Source of the DNA: an uncultured Actinomycetaceae bacterium
GTDB lineage: Bacteria > Actinomycetota > Actinomycetes > Actinomycetales > Actinomycetaceae
NCBI GenBank assembly: GCA_902464405.1
Contig: CABQJD010000003.1
Span: 1-64,000 of the forward strand
Length of the DNA: 64,000 nt
Reading direction: 5' to 3'
Shown piece after piece: positions 26,601-35,070 of the stretch. The first letter of the stretch is position 1; the number at the start of each line of letters is the position of its first letter. The translations under genes were made by a program, and so were the position numbers. The notes under the pieces were generated by a model, which ran no database searches, was not told the DNA's origin, and was given only the letters and a program-made list of their open reading frames with translations.

Positions 26601-26840
26601 TCGTTCAATAATTTTCGCAACCGTTTCCCACTGAATTGGTTCCACATATGTAGCATCAGCGAGATGCGGATCGGTCATAATCGTTGCAGGATTTGAATTG
26701 ACGAGAACAATTCGATATCCCTCTTCTTTTAAGGCTTTGCACGCTTGGGCGCCAGAATAATCAAATTCGCACGCTTGCCCAATCACGATAGGACCGGCGC
26801 CGATAATCATAATTGTGCGAAGGTCTGTGCGCTTAGGCAT
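23640..26840 (-). CDS. carB: Carbamoyl phosphate synthase, large subunit
   Basis: A 1066-residue synthetase that makes carbamoyl phosphate from bicarbonate, ATP and ammonia delivered by CarA, for arginine and pyrimidine synthesis. Two homologous ATP-grasp halves are visible: the first begins at IMIIGAGPIVIGQACEFDYSG with GGTGGGVAYN, the second at IMILGGGPNRIGQGIEFDY with RPSYVLGGRAM. The last about 140 residues form the regulatory MGS-like domain. Its ATG overlaps the carA stop region by 8 bp, so the two are translationally coupled. No other pyrimidine or arginine gene adjoins them here. Confidence 0.96.
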   Translation of the reverse strand: MPKRTDLRTIMIIGAGPIVIGQACEFDYSGAQACKALKEEGYRIVLVNSNPATIMTDPHLADATYVEPIQWETVAKIIERERPDALLPTMGGQTGLNCALDLANHGILDKYNVELIGAQADSIDKAEDRGRFKEAMNKIGLRTPASHVCHTMSEVFTAQEAVGFPTLIRPSFTLGGTGGGVAYNRDELIDICTRGFEASPVHELLIEESILGWKEFEMEVVRDHADNCIIVCSIENFDPCGIHTGDSITVAPAQTLTDKEYQMMRNASIAVLREIGVDTGGSNVQFAINPDTGEMIIIEMNPRVSRSSALASKATGFPIAKVAAKLAVGYTLDELSNDITGGATPISFEPAIDYVVTKVPRFAFEKFPSADDHLTTQMKSVGEVMAIGRTFQESLHKALCGLETGLTGFNTRTSDLGEIRTEISNVRAERILYLADAFRAGMSIDEVYQATRIDPWFLANIENIVIAESAIDEQRWQQIENGDASALRALKRKGFSDCRIAELANTDEETVRSVRLRLGVTPVFKRVDTCAAEFASSTAYMYSTYEDECEADPSDRKKIMILGGGPNRIGQGIEFDYCCVHASIALRDAGYETIMVNCNPETVSTDYDTSDRLYFEPLTLEHVLDIAAVEKPIGIIVHYGGQTPLKISRALSQHGLNIIGTSADSIDAAEDRERFQRIVKDLNLLQPKNATARSEEEALRLAEEVGYPLMVRPSYVLGGRAMQVVYNPDQLRRYMFEAVQVSNDSPVLLDSFLTNATELDVDAVSDGERVVIAGLMQHVEPAGIHSGDSGCSLPPYHLSEELHKIVRAQTEALARALNVIGLMNVQFAIKDDHVYILEVNPRASRTVPFVSKSCGVQVAKIGARVMAGESLEELGFTEEVIPKKFCVKEAVLPFAKFPGSDTSLGPEMHSTGEVMGIGSNFAEAFMKAQLGANNLIPSIGKAFISMRDEDKEDAVEIARNLQHLGYGLCATRGTQAYLAEHGIVAQYMNRRAEGRPNIIDAMTNGEIALVINTGNSTGSVVSDGQLIRQKALHMGIPFYTTAAGALAVSIALANQYSLKPYKLQEL

Positions 26841-27990
26841 GATGAGTACCTTTCTTCATTGAAGCAACAAATTTATCAAAGAGTTCATGTAGATCGTGCG
26901 GGCCAGGGCTGGCTTCTGGATGGCCTTGGAAAGAAAATACAGGCTTTCCAATTACTTCAATTCCCTGCAGGCTTCCGTCAAACAGTGAGATATGCGTCGG
27001 GCGCACATTTTCAGGCAGAGTTGAGGCATCAACGTCAAAACCGTGATTTTGGCTGGTAATCATCACCTTCCCAGTTGAAAGCTCTTTCACAGGGTGATTT
27101 GCTCCGTGATGTCCGAAGGGCATTTTGCGCGTTTTCGCTCCCAGCGCCAGCCCTAGCAGCTGATGCCCGAGGCAAATGCCAAACATCGGAATATTCATTT
27201 TCAGCAGATCTCGAATAGCGTTAATGGCATACGTGCATGGCTCAGGATCTCCTGGCCCATTCGAGAGGAAAATTCCATCTGGCTTGAGAGCAAGCACTTC
27301 AATTGCGCTTGTTGTGGCTGGAACTACGTGTACACGGCAGCCCCGTGCTGTGAGCATGCGCAGGATATTGCGTTTAGTTCCGAAATCGAATGCTACAACG
27401 GTATACGATGCCTGATCTTGGTGTGGAGCTGGTAAATATCCTGTGCCGAGCTGCCATTCGCTTTCCGTTACATCGTAAGGTGTGCAAGTCGTCACTGTCT
27501 GAGCTAAATCTTTTCCTGCCATAGAGCCAAAAGAAAGAGCAAGCTGGTGGGCGTGCTCCACGGCGGTGTGGTCGCTCGAAGTATTGCCAGTGACGATTGC
27601 GCCCGCTTGCGCTCCGCCGTCACGCAAAATCCGTGTGAGTTTGCGTGTATCTATATCCGCAATGGCTACTTTGCCATTTTTCTCAAGATAGGAACTAAGC
27701 GATTCCTCTGCGCGCCAAGAAGAGTAGACTGTGGGGAGATCGCGGATAATCAGCCCAGATGCCCATATAGAGCCTGATTCTACATCCTCGCTGTTTACTC
27801 CCGTATTTCCTATATGCGGATACGTAAGAGTCACGAGTTGGCCAGCATAAGAAGGATCGGTGAGTATCTCTTGATACCCAGTCATCGAAGTATTGAATAC
27901 AACTTCGCCCACGGATTCACCGTGGGCGCCAATACTTATACCTTCAAAAACAGAACCGTCAGCTAAGACGAGAATGGCAGAAGTAGTCAT
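26833..27990 (-). CDS. carA: Carbamoyl phosphate synthase, small (glutaminase) subunit
   Basis: A 385-residue class I glutamine amidotransferase subunit that releases ammonia from glutamine for CarB. The N-terminal CPSase small-chain domain begins ILVLADGSVFEG and includes FNTSMTGYQEILTDPSY. The GATase domain has the nucleophile Cys in FGICLGHQLLGLALG and the catalytic His/Glu in FQGHPEASPGP. The ATG at 27990 lacks a Shine-Dalgarno sequence, but TAGAAT ends 7 nt before it. It is divergent from the ABC-F gene with 103 bp between start codons. No attenuator-like structure was seen upstream. Confidence 0.95.
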   Translation of the reverse strand: MTTSAILVLADGSVFEGISIGAHGESVGEVVFNTSMTGYQEILTDPSYAGQLVTLTYPHIGNTGVNSEDVESGSIWASGLIIRDLPTVYSSWRAEESLSSYLEKNGKVAIADIDTRKLTRILRDGGAQAGAIVTGNTSSDHTAVEHAHQLALSFGSMAGKDLAQTVTTCTPYDVTESEWQLGTGYLPAPHQDQASYTVVAFDFGTKRNILRMLTARGCRVHVVPATTSAIEVLALKPDGIFLSNGPGDPEPCTYAINAIRDLLKMNIPMFGICLGHQLLGLALGAKTRKMPFGHHGANHPVKELSTGKVMITSQNHGFDVDASTLPENVRPTHISLFDGSLQGIEVIGKPVFSFQGHPEASPGPHDLHELFDKFVASMKKGTHHA

Positions 27991-27997
27991 GGTTCAT

Positions 27998-28003
27998 ATT
28001 CTA
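27998..28003 (-). promoter_or_regulatory. Leaderless-type -10 (TAGAAT) for carAB
   Basis: TAGAAT on the minus strand ends 7 nt before the ATG at 27990. Confidence 0.5.
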
Positions 28004-28079
28004 AATGTAATAGGTGTATATGTGCATTATTGTCCGAAGTGAGTGCACGTTCGCTTTCGCGCATACTCACACAATCTAC

Positions 28080-28085
28080 TACACT
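28080..28085 (+). promoter_or_regulatory. Leaderless-type -10 (TACACT) for the ABC-F gene
   Basis: TACACT ends 8 nt before the GTG at 28094. No Shine-Dalgarno sequence is present. Confidence 0.45.
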
Positions 28086-28093
28086 GGCTTTTC

Positions 28094-29707
28094 GTGATTA
28101 CGCTCAACCAAGTTTCTGTGCGCATTGGGACGCGCCATCTCGTTGATTCTGCAAATCTGCAAGTCTCGAAAGGAGATAGAATAGGGCTTGTTGGGCGTAA
28201 TGGTGCTGGTAAAACAACTCTTATGCGCCTGATGGCAGGAGAGGGTGTGACGGCAGAGGCCGTGGAGCATTCTGGCGTCATCAGTACTAAAGGCGTAGTT
28301 GGATATTTGCCGCAAGATTCTAAGGTAGGTGATCTGAGCCAAACAGCACGTGATCGTGTGCTTTCTGCGCGTTCAATTGCCGCAAAACTGCGCAATATCC
28401 GCAAAGCTGAGCACGATATGGCAACTCTTGAAGGCCCTCAACAGCAGAAAGCTATGGAACGGTATATTCGTCTCGACGCAGAATTCACGGCTGCAGGCGG
28501 ATATGCAGCTGAATCAGAAGCAGCGAAAATCACTGCAGCTCTCGGTCTTCCCGGGCGGGTGCTCGATCAGACGCTTGATACTCTTTCTGGCGGGCAGCGC
28601 AGGCGAGTAGAGCTGGCTCGGGTGCTTTTCTCCGATGCTCAGACTCTGCTTCTCGACGAGCCTACTAATCATCTCGATCATGATTCGATTATGTGGCTGC
28701 GCGACTGGCTGCGCAATTATTCGGGCGGGTTTATCGTCATTTCTCATGCTGTTGATTTATTGAGAGATACTGTGAATCAAGTGTGGTATTTAGATGCAAA
28801 CCGAGCTGTGATCGACCCCTATTCGATGGGGTGGGATGTGTATCTTGCGCAGCGCGAAGTTGATGAAAAACGCCGAAAACGCGAGCGTGCTAATGCGGAG
28901 AAAAAAGCTGCAGCTTTGATGGAGCAGGCAAACAAAATGCGCTATAAGGCAACAAAAGCAGTAGCAGCACAAAATATGGAACGGCGTGCGAAAGAGCTGC
29001 TCGACGCATTGCCTAAAGAGCGTCAGCAGGAAAAAGTTGCGCATTTACGTTTTCCGCAGCCTCTGCCATGCGGAAAAACTCCGCTTCGGGCAGCAGATCT
29101 TTCTAAATCCTATGGCTCGCTCGAAGTCTTTACGGGTGTGGATCTTGCTATCGATCGTGGATCGAAAGTCGTAGTGCTAGGGTTTAACGGTGCTGGGAAA
29201 ACTACGCTTTTGCGCTTACTTTCAGGGGTTGAAAAGCCAGATACTGGAGAAGTGCTCAGCGGACACGGGCTGAAACTGGGGTATTACGCTCAGGAGCATG
29301 AGACGATTGACCTGCATGCTACCGTTGAAGAAAATATGCGGGCAGCTGCTCCTCAGCTTGATGACACTCACGTGCGCAACGTGCTTGGCAGTTTTCTTTT
29401 TTCTGGTGACGACGTGAGCAAAATAGCGGCAGTTCTTTCTGGAGGTGAAAAAACGCGTTTAGCTCTAGCAATGCTTGTGGTAAGCGGCGCAAACGTGCTG
29501 CTTCTTGACGAGCCGACAAATAACCTTGATCCAGCATCTCGTGAAGAAATTCTACACGCCCTTCGCACATACGAAGGCGCCACTGTGTTGGTGACGCATG
29601 ATGAAGGCGCTGTTGAAGCTCTCAGCCCTGATCGCGTGCTTTTGCTGCCAGACGGCGATGAAGATTTATGGAGCAGTGACTACCAGGATCTCATTACCCT
29701 AGCATAA
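28094..29707 (+). CDS. ABC-F family ATPase (ribosome-associated)
   Basis: A 537-residue soluble protein with two ABC cassettes in tandem and no membrane domain. Walker A motifs are GRNGAGKTT and GFNGAGKTT; signatures are LSGGQRRRVELA and LSGGEKTRLALA; Walker B plus H-loop regions are LLLDEPTNHLD and LLLDEPTNNLD. A basic, Ala-rich linker of about 80 residues joins them (EKRRKRERANAEKKAAAL), as in ABC-F translation factors that act on the ribosomal E site. The closest paralogue (EttA, Uup or a resistance type) is not obvious. The frame is open to 28043, but similarity begins at the GTG at 28094. Confidence 0.9.
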   Translation: MITLNQVSVRIGTRHLVDSANLQVSKGDRIGLVGRNGAGKTTLMRLMAGEGVTAEAVEHSGVISTKGVVGYLPQDSKVGDLSQTARDRVLSARSIAAKLRNIRKAEHDMATLEGPQQQKAMERYIRLDAEFTAAGGYAAESEAAKITAALGLPGRVLDQTLDTLSGGQRRRVELARVLFSDAQTLLLDEPTNHLDHDSIMWLRDWLRNYSGGFIVISHAVDLLRDTVNQVWYLDANRAVIDPYSMGWDVYLAQREVDEKRRKRERANAEKKAAALMEQANKMRYKATKAVAAQNMERRAKELLDALPKERQQEKVAHLRFPQPLPCGKTPLRAADLSKSYGSLEVFTGVDLAIDRGSKVVVLGFNGAGKTTLLRLLSGVEKPDTGEVLSGHGLKLGYYAQEHETIDLHATVEENMRAAAPQLDDTHVRNVLGSFLFSGDDVSKIAAVLSGGEKTRLALAMLVVSGANVLLLDEPTNNLDPASREEILHALRTYEGATVLVTHDEGAVEALSPDRVLLLPDGDEDLWSSDYQDLITLA

Positions 29708-29755
29708 AAGCAGGTATCTTAAAGCCAAGTGAAGCTATACCAAGCAAAGCTAGAC

Positions 29756-29784
29756 CTAGACTCAATACTGTCTAGACTCAATAC
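29756..29784 (+). repeat. Two perfect 13-bp direct repeats, period 16
   Basis: CTAGACTCAATAC occurs at 29756-29768 and 29772-29784, between the convergent ABC-F and glgC genes. No function is evident. Confidence 0.7.
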
Positions 29785-29846
29785 AGCTAGGTTTTCGCTG
29801 TAAAATACGCTTTTTCGCGCTCTGATTCTGCCTTATCGTAAGCGAG

Positions 29847-31088
29847 TTAAGCCGTCACGTGCGCATTTTTGGGGACAACAACGATTCCAGTGTCGGAAAC
29901 GAAGAACCCTCGTTCACGATCGCGTGCATGGTCGATACCGATTTGTGCTCCATCGTCAATTTTTACGTTCTTATCCACAATTGCTCGCACAACTGTTGCA
30001 TTACGCCCCACATTGACGCCATCGAAAAGCACAGAATCGCGCACCGAGCTCCAGGAGTTCACGCGCACGAAAGGAGAGAGCACAGAACCAATCACTTCTC
30101 CGCCCGAAACAATTACGCCAGGAGAAACAATTGAATCAAGCGCATGCCCGAGGCGTTCATGATGCCCGTACACGAATTTCGCTGGCGGCAAGCCCGTATA
30201 TCCAGTCAGCAAAGGCCATTTGCGGTTATAGAGGTTAAAAATTGGATTCACAGAAATAAGATCCATATTTGCTTCATGGAAAGCATCGATGGTACCAACG
30301 TCACGCCAATATGTTTTATCTCGATCTGTGGCTCCTGGAATATCGTTAAATGTGAAATCGTAAACGCCACAGTTTCCAGATTCAACAAACATAGGCACAA
30401 TATTTGCGCCCATATCGTGCGCAGAATTTTCATTGAGTGCATCGTCGTTAAGAGCATTGACGAGCGCTTCTGTGCTAAATACATAATTGCCCATTGATGC
30501 GAGAATTTCATCTGGTGAATCAGATAATCCTTCAACTTCGTGCGGTTTTTCTAAAAACTGGCGCACTTTATACGGATCGTGTGGATCGCGGTCGATCACG
30601 CCGAAAGAACTTGCCAAGCTCTTAGGTTGGCGAATCCCCGCAATCGTCAGATCCAAGCCGCTGGCAATATGCTGCTCAACCATCTGAGAAAAATCCATGC
30701 GGTAGATATTGTCTGCGCCAGTAATGACGATGTAATCAGGCTTTTCATCGTCAACGATATTTAAGCTCTGATAGATAGCATCTGCAGAGCCAAGATACCA
30801 GTTTTTGCCGACGCGCTGCTGAGCGGGAACTGGTGTCACGTAGTTTCCAAGAAGATTACTCATGCGCCACGTCTTAGAAATATGACGATCGAGAGAATGG
30901 CTCTTATATTGGGTGAGCACGACGATGTGCAAATACCCAGAATTAACCAAGTTGGAGAGAGAAAAATCGATGAGGCGATAGATACCGCCAAAGGGGACTG
31001 CTGGTTTCGCGCGGTCCTGCGTGAGTGGCATAAGGCGCTTGCCTTCGCCGCCAGCGAGCACAATGGAGAGCACAGAGTTATCTTTCAT
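29847..31088 (-). CDS. glgC: Glucose-1-phosphate adenylyltransferase
   Basis: A 413-residue nucleotidyltransferase that makes ADP-glucose from ATP and glucose 1-phosphate, the committed step of glycogen synthesis. The N-terminal catalytic domain opens with VLAGGEGKRLMPLTQDRAKPA and GGIYRLIDF; the substrate-binding IEKPH-like region (RQFLEKPHEVEG) is present, and the C-terminal part is a left-handed beta-helix (VIGSVLSPFVRV). It is divergent from the glycogen synthase gene. The ATG at 31088 has TATTGT 6 nt before it and only a weak AAGG, so leaderless initiation is plausible. Confidence 0.95.
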   Translation of the reverse strand: MKDNSVLSIVLAGGEGKRLMPLTQDRAKPAVPFGGIYRLIDFSLSNLVNSGYLHIVVLTQYKSHSLDRHISKTWRMSNLLGNYVTPVPAQQRVGKNWYLGSADAIYQSLNIVDDEKPDYIVITGADNIYRMDFSQMVEQHIASGLDLTIAGIRQPKSLASSFGVIDRDPHDPYKVRQFLEKPHEVEGLSDSPDEILASMGNYVFSTEALVNALNDDALNENSAHDMGANIVPMFVESGNCGVYDFTFNDIPGATDRDKTYWRDVGTIDAFHEANMDLISVNPIFNLYNRKWPLLTGYTGLPPAKFVYGHHERLGHALDSIVSPGVIVSGGEVIGSVLSPFVRVNSWSSVRDSVLFDGVNVGRNATVVRAIVDKNVKIDDGAQIGIDHARDRERGFFVSDTGIVVVPKNAHVTA

Positions 31089-31094
31089 GCCTTA

Positions 31095-31100
31095 ACAATA
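31095..31100 (-). promoter_or_regulatory. Leaderless-type -10 (TATTGT) for glgC
   Basis: TATTGT on the minus strand ends 6 nt before the ATG at 31088. Confidence 0.4.
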
Positions 31101-31140
31101 ACTGTTTTCTACGAATTTTTAAGGCAAATGAGAAAAATTC

Positions 31141-31169
31141 TTAGGATTACTTACAAGGTGAGATAAAAT
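31141..31169 (+). promoter_or_regulatory. Candidate promoter of glgA
   Basis: TTAGGA (31141-31146), exactly 17 bp, then TAAAAT (31164-31169). The start codon lies 31 nt downstream, preceded by GAAAGGA, so this gene has a normal leader. Confidence 0.55.
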
Positions 31170-31199
31170 CTATACAGACAGCCAAGGAAAGGACTACCA

Positions 31200-32429
31200 A
31201 TGAGGGTTGATCTGCTCACACGCGAATTTCCACCGCATGTGTATGGCGGTGCTGGTGTGCACGTAACTGAACTTGCAAAAGTGCTCAAAGCGTATGCGAA
31301 CGTGCACGTACATGCGTTTGACGGCGCTCGCGAATCATCTATTGAGGGGATTTCTTTTTCTGGATATGCCTATCCTGCGGGGCTTGAAGGCGCGAACGAT
31401 GCTGTGCGTACGCTTGGCGTCGATCTTGAAATGGTCAAAGATATTGAAGGTGCGGATCTTGTGCATTCTCACACGTGGTACGCCAATATGGCTGGGCATA
31501 TTGCGAGTTTGCTCTACGGTATTCCGCACGTGATTTCTGCTCATTCTCTGGAGCCGCTGCGCCCCTGGAAACGCGAACAGCTCGGCGGGGGATATGAGCT
31601 ATCGAGCTGGATTGAAAAGACTGCATATGAATCTGCTGCAGGAATTGTGGCCGTATCGAACGCGATGCGTTCAGATATTTTGAAAGCTTATCCCGATGTG
31701 GATCCTCAGCGTGTGCGCGTGATCCATAACGGTATTGATTTATATGATTGGCAGGCCCCGCAGCTAGAGAGCGAATGGGTGCAGGCGCGTGAGTATTTTG
31801 CAAGCTATGGTCTCGATCCTGATATGTCAACGATTATTTTCGTCGGGCGAATCACCCGCCAAAAAGGTGTGCCTGGTCTGCTTCGTGCGCTGCGCTATGT
31901 GCCTAAAGAGGTTCAGGTCATTTTATGCGCAGGTGCTCCAGATACTCCTGAGATTGCTGCCGAAACCCGTGCGCTTGTAGGAGAGCTTCAAGCACAGCGC
32001 AGCGGTATTGTCTGGATTGAAGAGCATTTGCCTCACGATAAGATCGTTATGCTTGAAGCCTGCTCAACTGTGTTCGTCACGCCATCCATCTATGAGCCGC
32101 TTGGAATCGTCAACCTGGAAGCGATGGCAGTTGGTCTGCCCGTTGTCGGCACTGCAACAGGGGGGATTCCTGATTGTATTGACGATGGCGTCACAGGCAC
32201 ATTGGTTCCAATCGAGCAGCTTGATGACGGCACGGGAACTCCGTTGAATCCGCAGAAGTTTGAGGCGGATTTAGCTCAAGCACTCATTGATATGTGCGCA
32301 GACCCGCAGCGAGCTGCCCGCATGGGGAAAGCTGGGCGGGCACGTGCAGAAGATCATTTCTCGTGGGAAGCGGTAGCTCTCAAGACAATGGAGTTTTATC
32401 GCTGCATTCTTGCTGGAAATACGCTCTAA
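31200..32429 (+). CDS. glgA: Glycogen synthase, actinobacterial GT4 type
   Basis: A 409-residue family 4 glycosyltransferase. The N-terminal Rossmann domain has REFPPHVYGGAGVHV and LVHSHTWYA; the nucleotide-sugar domain has FVGRITRQKGV and the E-x7-E motif in YEPLGIVNLEAMAVG. It is divergent from glgC, the arrangement of Rv1212c/Rv1213 in mycobacteria. The Rv1212c-type enzyme (GlgM) mainly makes maltose 1-phosphate from ADP-glucose for the GlgE pathway, so this protein could act as GlgM rather than as a chain-elongating synthase. No glgE or treS is in the window to decide. Confidence 0.88.
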   Translation: MRVDLLTREFPPHVYGGAGVHVTELAKVLKAYANVHVHAFDGARESSIEGISFSGYAYPAGLEGANDAVRTLGVDLEMVKDIEGADLVHSHTWYANMAGHIASLLYGIPHVISAHSLEPLRPWKREQLGGGYELSSWIEKTAYESAAGIVAVSNAMRSDILKAYPDVDPQRVRVIHNGIDLYDWQAPQLESEWVQAREYFASYGLDPDMSTIIFVGRITRQKGVPGLLRALRYVPKEVQVILCAGAPDTPEIAAETRALVGELQAQRSGIVWIEEHLPHDKIVMLEACSTVFVTPSIYEPLGIVNLEAMAVGLPVVGTATGGIPDCIDDGVTGTLVPIEQLDDGTGTPLNPQKFEADLAQALIDMCADPQRAARMGKAGRARAEDHFSWEAVALKTMEFYRCILAGNTL

Positions 32430-32477
32430 ATTTATTTTCACGCGTCTATGAGATGATGGGGATATGAGGATTGACCT

Positions 32478-33260
32478 ATGGGAGATGTGCTGGATCTGAA
32501 GGGTGTGAGAGTAAGCCGTTCTGGTCGCTCAATTCTCGATGAGATCAGCTGGAGCGTTAATACGGGGGAGCGCTGGGTAATTTTAGGGCCGAATGGTGCT
32601 GGGAAAACTACTCTTGTGCAGCTCGTTTCTGGGCGTTTACATCCAACGAACGGAGCGGTGACGATTCTCGGAGAAGAGCTTGGGCGAGTCAATCTTGCCG
32701 ATCTGCGGCCTCTTGTAGGTTTGGCGTCGTCAGCTCTCGATAAACAGATTCCCCTTTCTGAAAAAGTCTTAGACGTTGTGCGTACAGCTGCCTATGGAAT
32801 GACTGCCTCGTGGCGTGAGCAGTACGAAGAAGTTGACGATCAGCGCGCGAGAGCTCTTCTAAAAGCTCTCGGGGTAGCAGATACGGCTGAACGCACGCTC
32901 ATCTATCTTTCAACTGGTGAGCGTAAACGAGTTGCAATTGCGAGAGCTCTTATGCCTAATCCTGAGGTTCTTGTGCTCGACGAACCAGCGTCTGGGCTTG
33001 ATCTCGGCGGGCGTGAGTATTTACTCAAAGCTCTCTGCCAGATTTCGGCAGATCGCTATGCTCCAGTTATGCTGCTCGTCACTCATCATGTTGAAGAAAT
33101 TCCTCAGGGATTTACGCACGCACTACTTCTCAAGCAAGGAAAAATCTATGCTGCTGGGCAAATTGATGATGTGCTGACGAGTGCGAATCTTTCTGGATTA
33201 TTCGATATTCCGATAGTTCTGACGTTAAATAATGGTCGATATAGTGCGCGAGCTATCTAG
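32478..33260 (+). CDS. ABC transporter-type ATP-binding protein, stand-alone
   Basis: A 260-residue single ABC cassette with Walker A GPNGAGKTT, a signature that reads LSTGERKRVAIARAL (Thr for the second residue of the usual SGG), Walker B VLVLDEPASGLD and a switch His in VTHHVEEIP. There is no permease or binding-protein gene next to it. The pattern resembles YlmA/ModF-type solitary cassettes, whose role is unclear. The ATG has GAGG upstream, 48 nt after glgA, so it may be read through from that promoter. Confidence 0.8.
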   Translation: MGDVLDLKGVRVSRSGRSILDEISWSVNTGERWVILGPNGAGKTTLVQLVSGRLHPTNGAVTILGEELGRVNLADLRPLVGLASSALDKQIPLSEKVLDVVRTAAYGMTASWREQYEEVDDQRARALLKALGVADTAERTLIYLSTGERKRVAIARALMPNPEVLVLDEPASGLDLGGREYLLKALCQISADRYAPVMLLVTHHVEEIPQGFTHALLLKQGKIYAAGQIDDVLTSANLSGLFDIPIVLTLNNGRYSARAI

Positions 33261-33381
33261 TTTGAGTGTATTGCGAGCGGCTGGCGGAGCGTCTTGTGAG
33301 ATTCTGTTTTATCACGCGTGTATTTCGCTAAAATAATCTTAATCGGTATAAGAGAAGGCAGCTCAAAGAAAGGAGAAAAGA

Positions 33382-33801
33382 ATGTGGGGAATCTGGGCGA
33401 TTATCGCTCTTGTGTTGCTCATTATTGAGATGTTCACAATTGATTTTACGTTTCTCATGCTTGCAGGCGGAGCGTTAGGTGCGATGGTGACGGCGTTTTT
33501 TATGCCTTCATGGGCTGCGCAACTCATCGTTTTTGCGGTATTGGCAGTGCTTCTTCTTGTTTTTGTGCGGCCATATATTAAAAGATGCATGAATAATTCT
33601 TCTGTGACTCACGAATCGAATGTGTATGCGCTTATCGGTAAGCAGGCTGTGGCTCTTACTGAGATTACGGAGCTTTCTGGTCGGGCGAAAGTTGATGGTG
33701 AAGAGTGGAGTGCAAAATCACGTGAAGGTGTGCTGGAGGAAGGCAGCGCTCTGATTGTGACGGCAATAGATGGTGCTCATCTCTTAGTTGCGCCTCGATA
33801 G
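33382..33801 (+). CDS. NfeD family membrane protein
   Basis: A 139-residue protein with two to three hydrophobic helices in the first 70 residues (IWAIIALVLLIIEMF; LMLAGGALGAMVTAFF; LIVFAVLAVLLLVFV) and a C-terminal small beta domain (LIGKQAVALTEITELSGRAK, then VDGEEWSAKS) typical of the NfeD OB-fold. NfeD proteins partner with SPFH/stomatin proteins, and the SPFH gene is the next one downstream, 119 nt away. The ATG has AAAGGAG upstream. The pair likely organises membrane microdomains or quality control; this role is inferred from family. Confidence 0.88.
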   Translation: MWGIWAIIALVLLIIEMFTIDFTFLMLAGGALGAMVTAFFMPSWAAQLIVFAVLAVLLLVFVRPYIKRCMNNSSVTHESNVYALIGKQAVALTEITELSGRAKVDGEEWSAKSREGVLEEGSALIVTAIDGAHLLVAPR

Positions 33802-33920
33802 GCGTTTCTTGCCAGCAGGCTCATATGGCGCATAAAACATTCGGATAATGTTGCAGTGCTCGATAATAATCTAAAGAAATAGACTGTAGTTAGCTTTGTG
33901 AAAGAATTGAGGAGGAGCTT

Positions 33921-34979
33921 ATGGATATGGCATTTGGTGCAGGCGTTATTATGTCTGCCGTATTTCTTGTACTGGCAATCGTTGTGATTGTAGCGATTGC
34001 AAAATCAATTTTGATGGTTCATCAGGGCTATACACTTATTGTGGAACGGCTGGGTAAATATCATAAGACTTTGACTCCAGGCTTGCATTTTTTGGTGCCG
34101 TTTATTGATTCTGTGCGTCAGCGCATCGATATGCGCGAGCAAGTGGTGCCATTTCCGCCTCAGCCTGTGATCACAAGCGATAATATCGTTGTCAATATCG
34201 ATACAGTGATCTACTATCAAGTGACGCAGCCAGAGGCAGCAACATACGAGATTGCTGATCCGATGGCCGCAATCGAGCAGCTCGCCGTCACCACTTTGCG
34301 CAATATTATCGGATCGATGGATATGGAGCAGGCTCTTACTGGGCGCGATCAGATCAATGGTCAGCTTCGAGGAGTGCTCGATGAAGCGACTGGGCGATGG
34401 GGCATTCGAGTGAGTCGTGTTGAACTTAAAGCAATTGATCCGCCAGCCACAGTTCAAAGCGCGATGGAACAGCAAATGAAAGCTGAGCGTGATCGCCGTG
34501 CAGCAATTTTGACGGCAGAAGGTGTGAAGCAGTCTGCAATTTTGACGGCAGAAGGTGAGAAGCAGTCTGCAATTTTGCGTGCTGAAGGGCAGGCACAGTC
34601 TGCAATTTTGAAAGCACAGGGTGAATCGCGAGCTATTTTGCAGGTATTCGATGCAATTCATAGAGGAAATGCCGATCCCAAGCTGCTTTCCTACGAATAT
34701 TTGAAGACTTTGCCGCAAATTGCCAATTCTGCAAGTTCGAAGTTGTGGATTGTGCCTACGGAGCTTACAGCAGCGCTTAACGCCGTTACCAAAGGATTTG
34801 CAGGAGTTTCAGATGCAAAGGCTGGCGAAGAATCAGCTTCCAGTAATAGCGGAGCTGCTGATGATATTGCCGATGCGCTTGCGCAGACGACTTTGGAAGA
34901 CGTGGATCAAGCGTTGGCCTATGCGCGCGGAGAGGCGACGAAGGCAACGTCAGAAGCTGAAGAATCTACTCGGCAATAA
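33921..34979 (+). CDS. SPFH/stomatin-like membrane protein
   Basis: A 352-residue protein with one N-terminal membrane helix (about 8-30), then the SPFH domain (YTLIVERLGKYHKTLTPG; DIRE-like RIDMREQVV; VVNIDTVIYYQV). A coiled-coil region follows (MKAERDRRAAILTAEG) and a Glu/Ala/Ser-rich tail. Three near-identical 11-residue units starting AIL-x-A-E-G plus a fourth degenerate one make up the coiled-coil neck. It pairs with NfeD upstream. These complexes are thought to form rings on the membrane and to regulate proteases or membrane order. A strong terminator follows. Confidence 0.92.
   Translation: MDMAFGAGVIMSAVFLVLAIVVIVAIAKSILMVHQGYTLIVERLGKYHKTLTPGLHFLVPFIDSVRQRIDMREQVVPFPPQPVITSDNIVVNIDTVIYYQVTQPEAATYEIADPMAAIEQLAVTTLRNIIGSMDMEQALTGRDQINGQLRGVLDEATGRWGIRVSRVELKAIDPPATVQSAMEQQMKAERDRRAAILTAEGVKQSAILTAEGEKQSAILRAEGQAQSAILKAQGESRAILQVFDAIHRGNADPKLLSYEYLKTLPQIANSASSKLWIVPTELTAALNAVTKGFAGVSDAKAGEESASSNSGAADDIADALAQTTLEDVDQALAYARGEATKATSEAEESTRQ
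34503..34634 (+). repeat. 33-bp tandem repeat array inside the SPFH gene (four units)
   Basis: Units start at 34503, 34536, 34569 and 34602. The first two differ at one or two positions, the third is partly diverged and the fourth more so. Each encodes an 11-residue coiled-coil unit. Confidence 0.9.
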
Positions 34980-35001
34980 TCGAGCTGGATTACTCTAACG
35001 G

Positions 35002-35047
35002 CTGGTGAGTTCTTTTCTGGCAGAAGAACTCACCAGTTTTTTCTTAT
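35002..35047 (+). terminator. Intrinsic terminator after the NfeD-SPFH pair
   Basis: A perfect 13-bp stem (35002-35014 with 35024-35036), 9-nt loop, then TTTTTTCTT. Confidence 0.92.
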
Positions 35048-35070
35048 TATCAATTTCAGCAGTTTGCAGA

